Source of the DNA: Collinsella sp. TF05-9AC
GTDB taxonomy: Bacteria; Actinomycetota; Coriobacteriia; Coriobacteriales; Coriobacteriaceae
Length of the DNA stretch: 33,136 nt
Reading direction: 5' to 3'
Assembly (NCBI RefSeq): GCF_003438495.1
Contig: NZ_QSSH01000025.1
Span: forward strand, 1 to 33,136
Both the position numbers and the translations under genes were made by a program. The notes under the pieces were generated by a model. It searched no databases. It was not told where the DNA came from and saw nothing but the letters and a program-made list of their open reading frames with translations. This document shows positions 31,654-33,136 of this stretch, one piece after another (within the stretch, counting starts at the first letter, position 1; each line of letters opens with the position of its first letter).

Positions 31654-32820
31654 TTGAGTGAGATTCAGAACTCGTCCATTTTCTCTCTTGACGATGTCAA
31701 CGAGGAGGAGATGAACAACCTCATCGACGGTACGATTACCGACTTTGATGAGGGCGATCTCGTTAACGGCACTGTCGTTAAGATCGAGCATGACGAGGTG
31801 CTCGTTGACATCGGATTCAAGTCCGAGGGCGTTATCCCGGTCCGCGAGCTGTCCATCCGCAAGGACGCTAACCCTGCAGACATCGTTGCACTCGGTGATC
31901 CCATCGAGGCCCTGGTTCTCCAGAAGGAGGACAAGGACGGTCGTCTGGTCTTGTCCAAGAAGCGTGCCGAGTACGAGCGTGCTTGGAACCGCATCGAGGA
32001 GAAGTTCAACTCCGGCGAGAACGTCGAGGGCGAGGTTATCGAGGTTGTCAAGGGCGGCCTGATCCTCGACATCGGCCTGCGTGGCTTCCTGCCCGCTTCC
32101 CTCGTCGACCTCCGTCGTGTCAAGGACCTCACCTCCTACATGGGCACCCGCATCGAGGCTCGCGTCATCGAGATGGACCGCAACCGCAACAATGTCGTCC
32201 TCTCCCGTCGCGTCGTGCTCGAGGAGTCCCGTAAGGCCGAGCGCTCCGAGATCCTGTCCAAGCTCAAGTCTGGCATGCGTCTCCAGGGCACCGTTTCCTC
32301 CATCGTCGACTTCGGCGCCTTCGTCGACCTCGGCGGTATCGACGGCCTCATCCACATCTCCGAGCTCTCCTGGAACCACGTCAACCATCCTTCCGAGGTT
32401 GTCAAGGTCGGCCAGGAGGTCGAGGTCGAGGTTCTCGACGTCGATCTCAACCGCGAGCGCATCTCCCTGGGTCTCAAGCAGACCACCGAGGATCCGTGGC
32501 GCGCACTGGTCAAGAAGTACCCCGTCGGCGCTATCGTCGAGGGCACTGTGACCAAGCTTGTCCCGTTCGGCGCTTTTGTCGACCTGGGCGAGGGCATCGA
32601 GGGTCTGGTGCACATCTCCGAGATGGCCAACAAGCACGTCGATCAGCCTTCTCAGGTCACCCACGTGGGCGACAAGGTTCAGGTCAAGGTCATGGAGATC
32701 GACCTCGACCGTCGTCGTATCTCTCTGTCCATGAAGTCCGCTGCTGAGACTCTGGGCGTCGAGATCGAGGTTACCCCGCTGCCTTCCGAGAAGAAGGACG
32801 AGGAGACCGACGCCGAGTAA
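31654..32820 (+). CDS. rpsA: 30S ribosomal protein S1
   Basis: 388-aa RNA-binding protein with four S1 (OB-fold) repeats at about 33-103, 119-188, 205-275 and 290-363. Repeats three and four have the classic VDFGAFVDLG...GLIHISELS and VPFGAFVDLG...GLVHISEMA. E. coli S1 has six repeats; four is usual for Gram-positive-type S1. The tail is acidic. The start is TTG at 31654 with AAAGGGG 7 bases upstream; no ATG or GTG lies near the correct position. S1 helps mRNA binding to the 30S subunit, and in proteobacteria represses its own translation. Confidence 0.95.
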   Translation: MSEIQNSSIFSLDDVNEEEMNNLIDGTITDFDEGDLVNGTVVKIEHDEVLVDIGFKSEGVIPVRELSIRKDANPADIVALGDPIEALVLQKEDKDGRLVLSKKRAEYERAWNRIEEKFNSGENVEGEVIEVVKGGLILDIGLRGFLPASLVDLRRVKDLTSYMGTRIEARVIEMDRNRNNVVLSRRVVLEESRKAERSEILSKLKSGMRLQGTVSSIVDFGAFVDLGGIDGLIHISELSWNHVNHPSEVVKVGQEVEVEVLDVDLNRERISLGLKQTTEDPWRALVKKYPVGAIVEGTVTKLVPFGAFVDLGEGIEGLVHISEMANKHVDQPSQVTHVGDKVQVKVMEIDLDRRRISLSMKSAAETLGVEIEVTPLPSEKKDEETDAE

Positions 32821-32844
32821 ATCGGTTTGACGATCACTTGTTTT

Positions 32845-32879
32845 AAGGGATCCGTCCGCAATGGACGGGTCCCTTTTTG
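32845..32879 (+). terminator. Rho-independent terminator after rpsA
   Basis: Stem AAGGGA-t-CCGTCC / GGACGG-g-TCCCTT with a 5-base GCAAT loop, followed by TTTTTG. It lies 24 bases after the rpsA stop. Confidence 0.92.
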
Positions 32880-32944
32880 TATTTTCTGCTGAGGTTCGCG
32901 ATGCTGCTCGGGCTGGCCACGGGCTATTGGGTTGTTGGTGCATG

Positions 32945-33059
32945 AAAAATGCCGACATCCCGCCTCGGGGAGGAGGCGGGAACACACCGAGTAGACGGAG
33001 GGGTGTGGAGCGCGGTCGCGTCTCGACTGACGACGTTGCCCATCGACAACCCTATTGTA
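32945..33059 (-). ncRNA. Possible small structured transcript on the minus strand
   Basis: On the minus strand a -10-like TACAAT (33054-33059) is followed by about 100 bases with several short hairpins (for example CACACC/GGTGTG). A stable CCCGCCTC / GAGGCGGG stem (32959-32980) then precedes a T-run at 32945-32949. No -35 is convincing and I match no known RNA family. The rest of 32880-33136 has no supported gene; an ATG-started frame from 33083 runs off the window without a ribosome binding site. Confidence 0.25.
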
Positions 33060-33136
33060 CTGCATGGCGTGGTTCTTGGTTTATGGTTGATTTCCGATCT
33101 CAGCCGAACACATTAGGCGGACAGGCCGTTCCCGCA

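Noticed and set aside
33083..33136. ATG-started frame open to the window edge (possible next gene)
   Set aside because: Only 18 codons are visible, with no ribosome binding site and no recognisable motif; cannot be supported from this window.

Overview
The window looks like chromosome from a high-GC, low-mobility actinobacterium of the class Coriobacteriia, most likely Collinsella or a close relative. This is an inference from codon use (C/G-ending codons dominate), protein character and gene order; there is no rRNA or other marker here to confirm it. I see no tRNA, rRNA, insertion sequence, prophage or CRISPR array. Coding density is high, with 31 well supported genes plus two short ORFs.

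Layout. (1) 1-8119, plus strand: a cell-division-linked cluster, pgeF/ylmD, yggS/ylmE, sepF/ylmF, yggT/ylmG and divIVA. A complete high-affinity phosphate operon, pstSCAB-phoU, sits between ylmD and ylmE. (2) 8201-10841, minus strand: a nitroreductase and a second phosphate system (pit plus its PhoU-like DUF47 partner). (3) 11092-14203, plus strand: a small unknown protein, a Bax inhibitor-1 membrane protein, a PARG-like (TIGR02452) protein with an altered catalytic signature, and an SGNH esterase. (4) 14265-16713, minus strand: thiD and thiC, with a TPP riboswitch directly in front of thiC. (5) 16783-19636: a small membrane-anchored protein (+), then yaaA and an M18 aminopeptidase (-). (6) 19803-23653: polA (+) facing a Cof-type HAD phosphatase (-), separated by a large palindrome. 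(7) 23797-28179, plus strand: argG behind a candidate arginine leader-peptide attenuator, a 56-codon ORF, argH, then ndk. (8) 28331-31338: rpiB (-), an L-cysteine desulfidase family gene (+) and a second HAD hydrolase (-). (9) 31654-32820: rpsA (ribosomal protein S1), preceded by a hairpin that covers its ribosome binding site; the last 300 bases are mostly non-coding.

How the genes work together. Phosphate handling is doubled (Pst/PhoU and Pit/DUF47), and a direct repeat resembling a Pho box lies upstream of the pgeF-pst transcript. argG and argH catalyse the last two steps of arginine synthesis. The 24-codon ORF upstream of argG has six Arg codons among its last ten, three of them CGA immediately before the stop. 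Downstream RNA segments can form mutually exclusive hairpins ending in a terminator, so ribosome stalling on scarce Arg-tRNA could control argG. I regard this as the most interesting signal in the window. Others are a yggT gene with no ATG/GTG/TTG start in the expected place, the QEE-to-QEA change in the PARG-like protein, and a set of long nested palindromes at gene ends.
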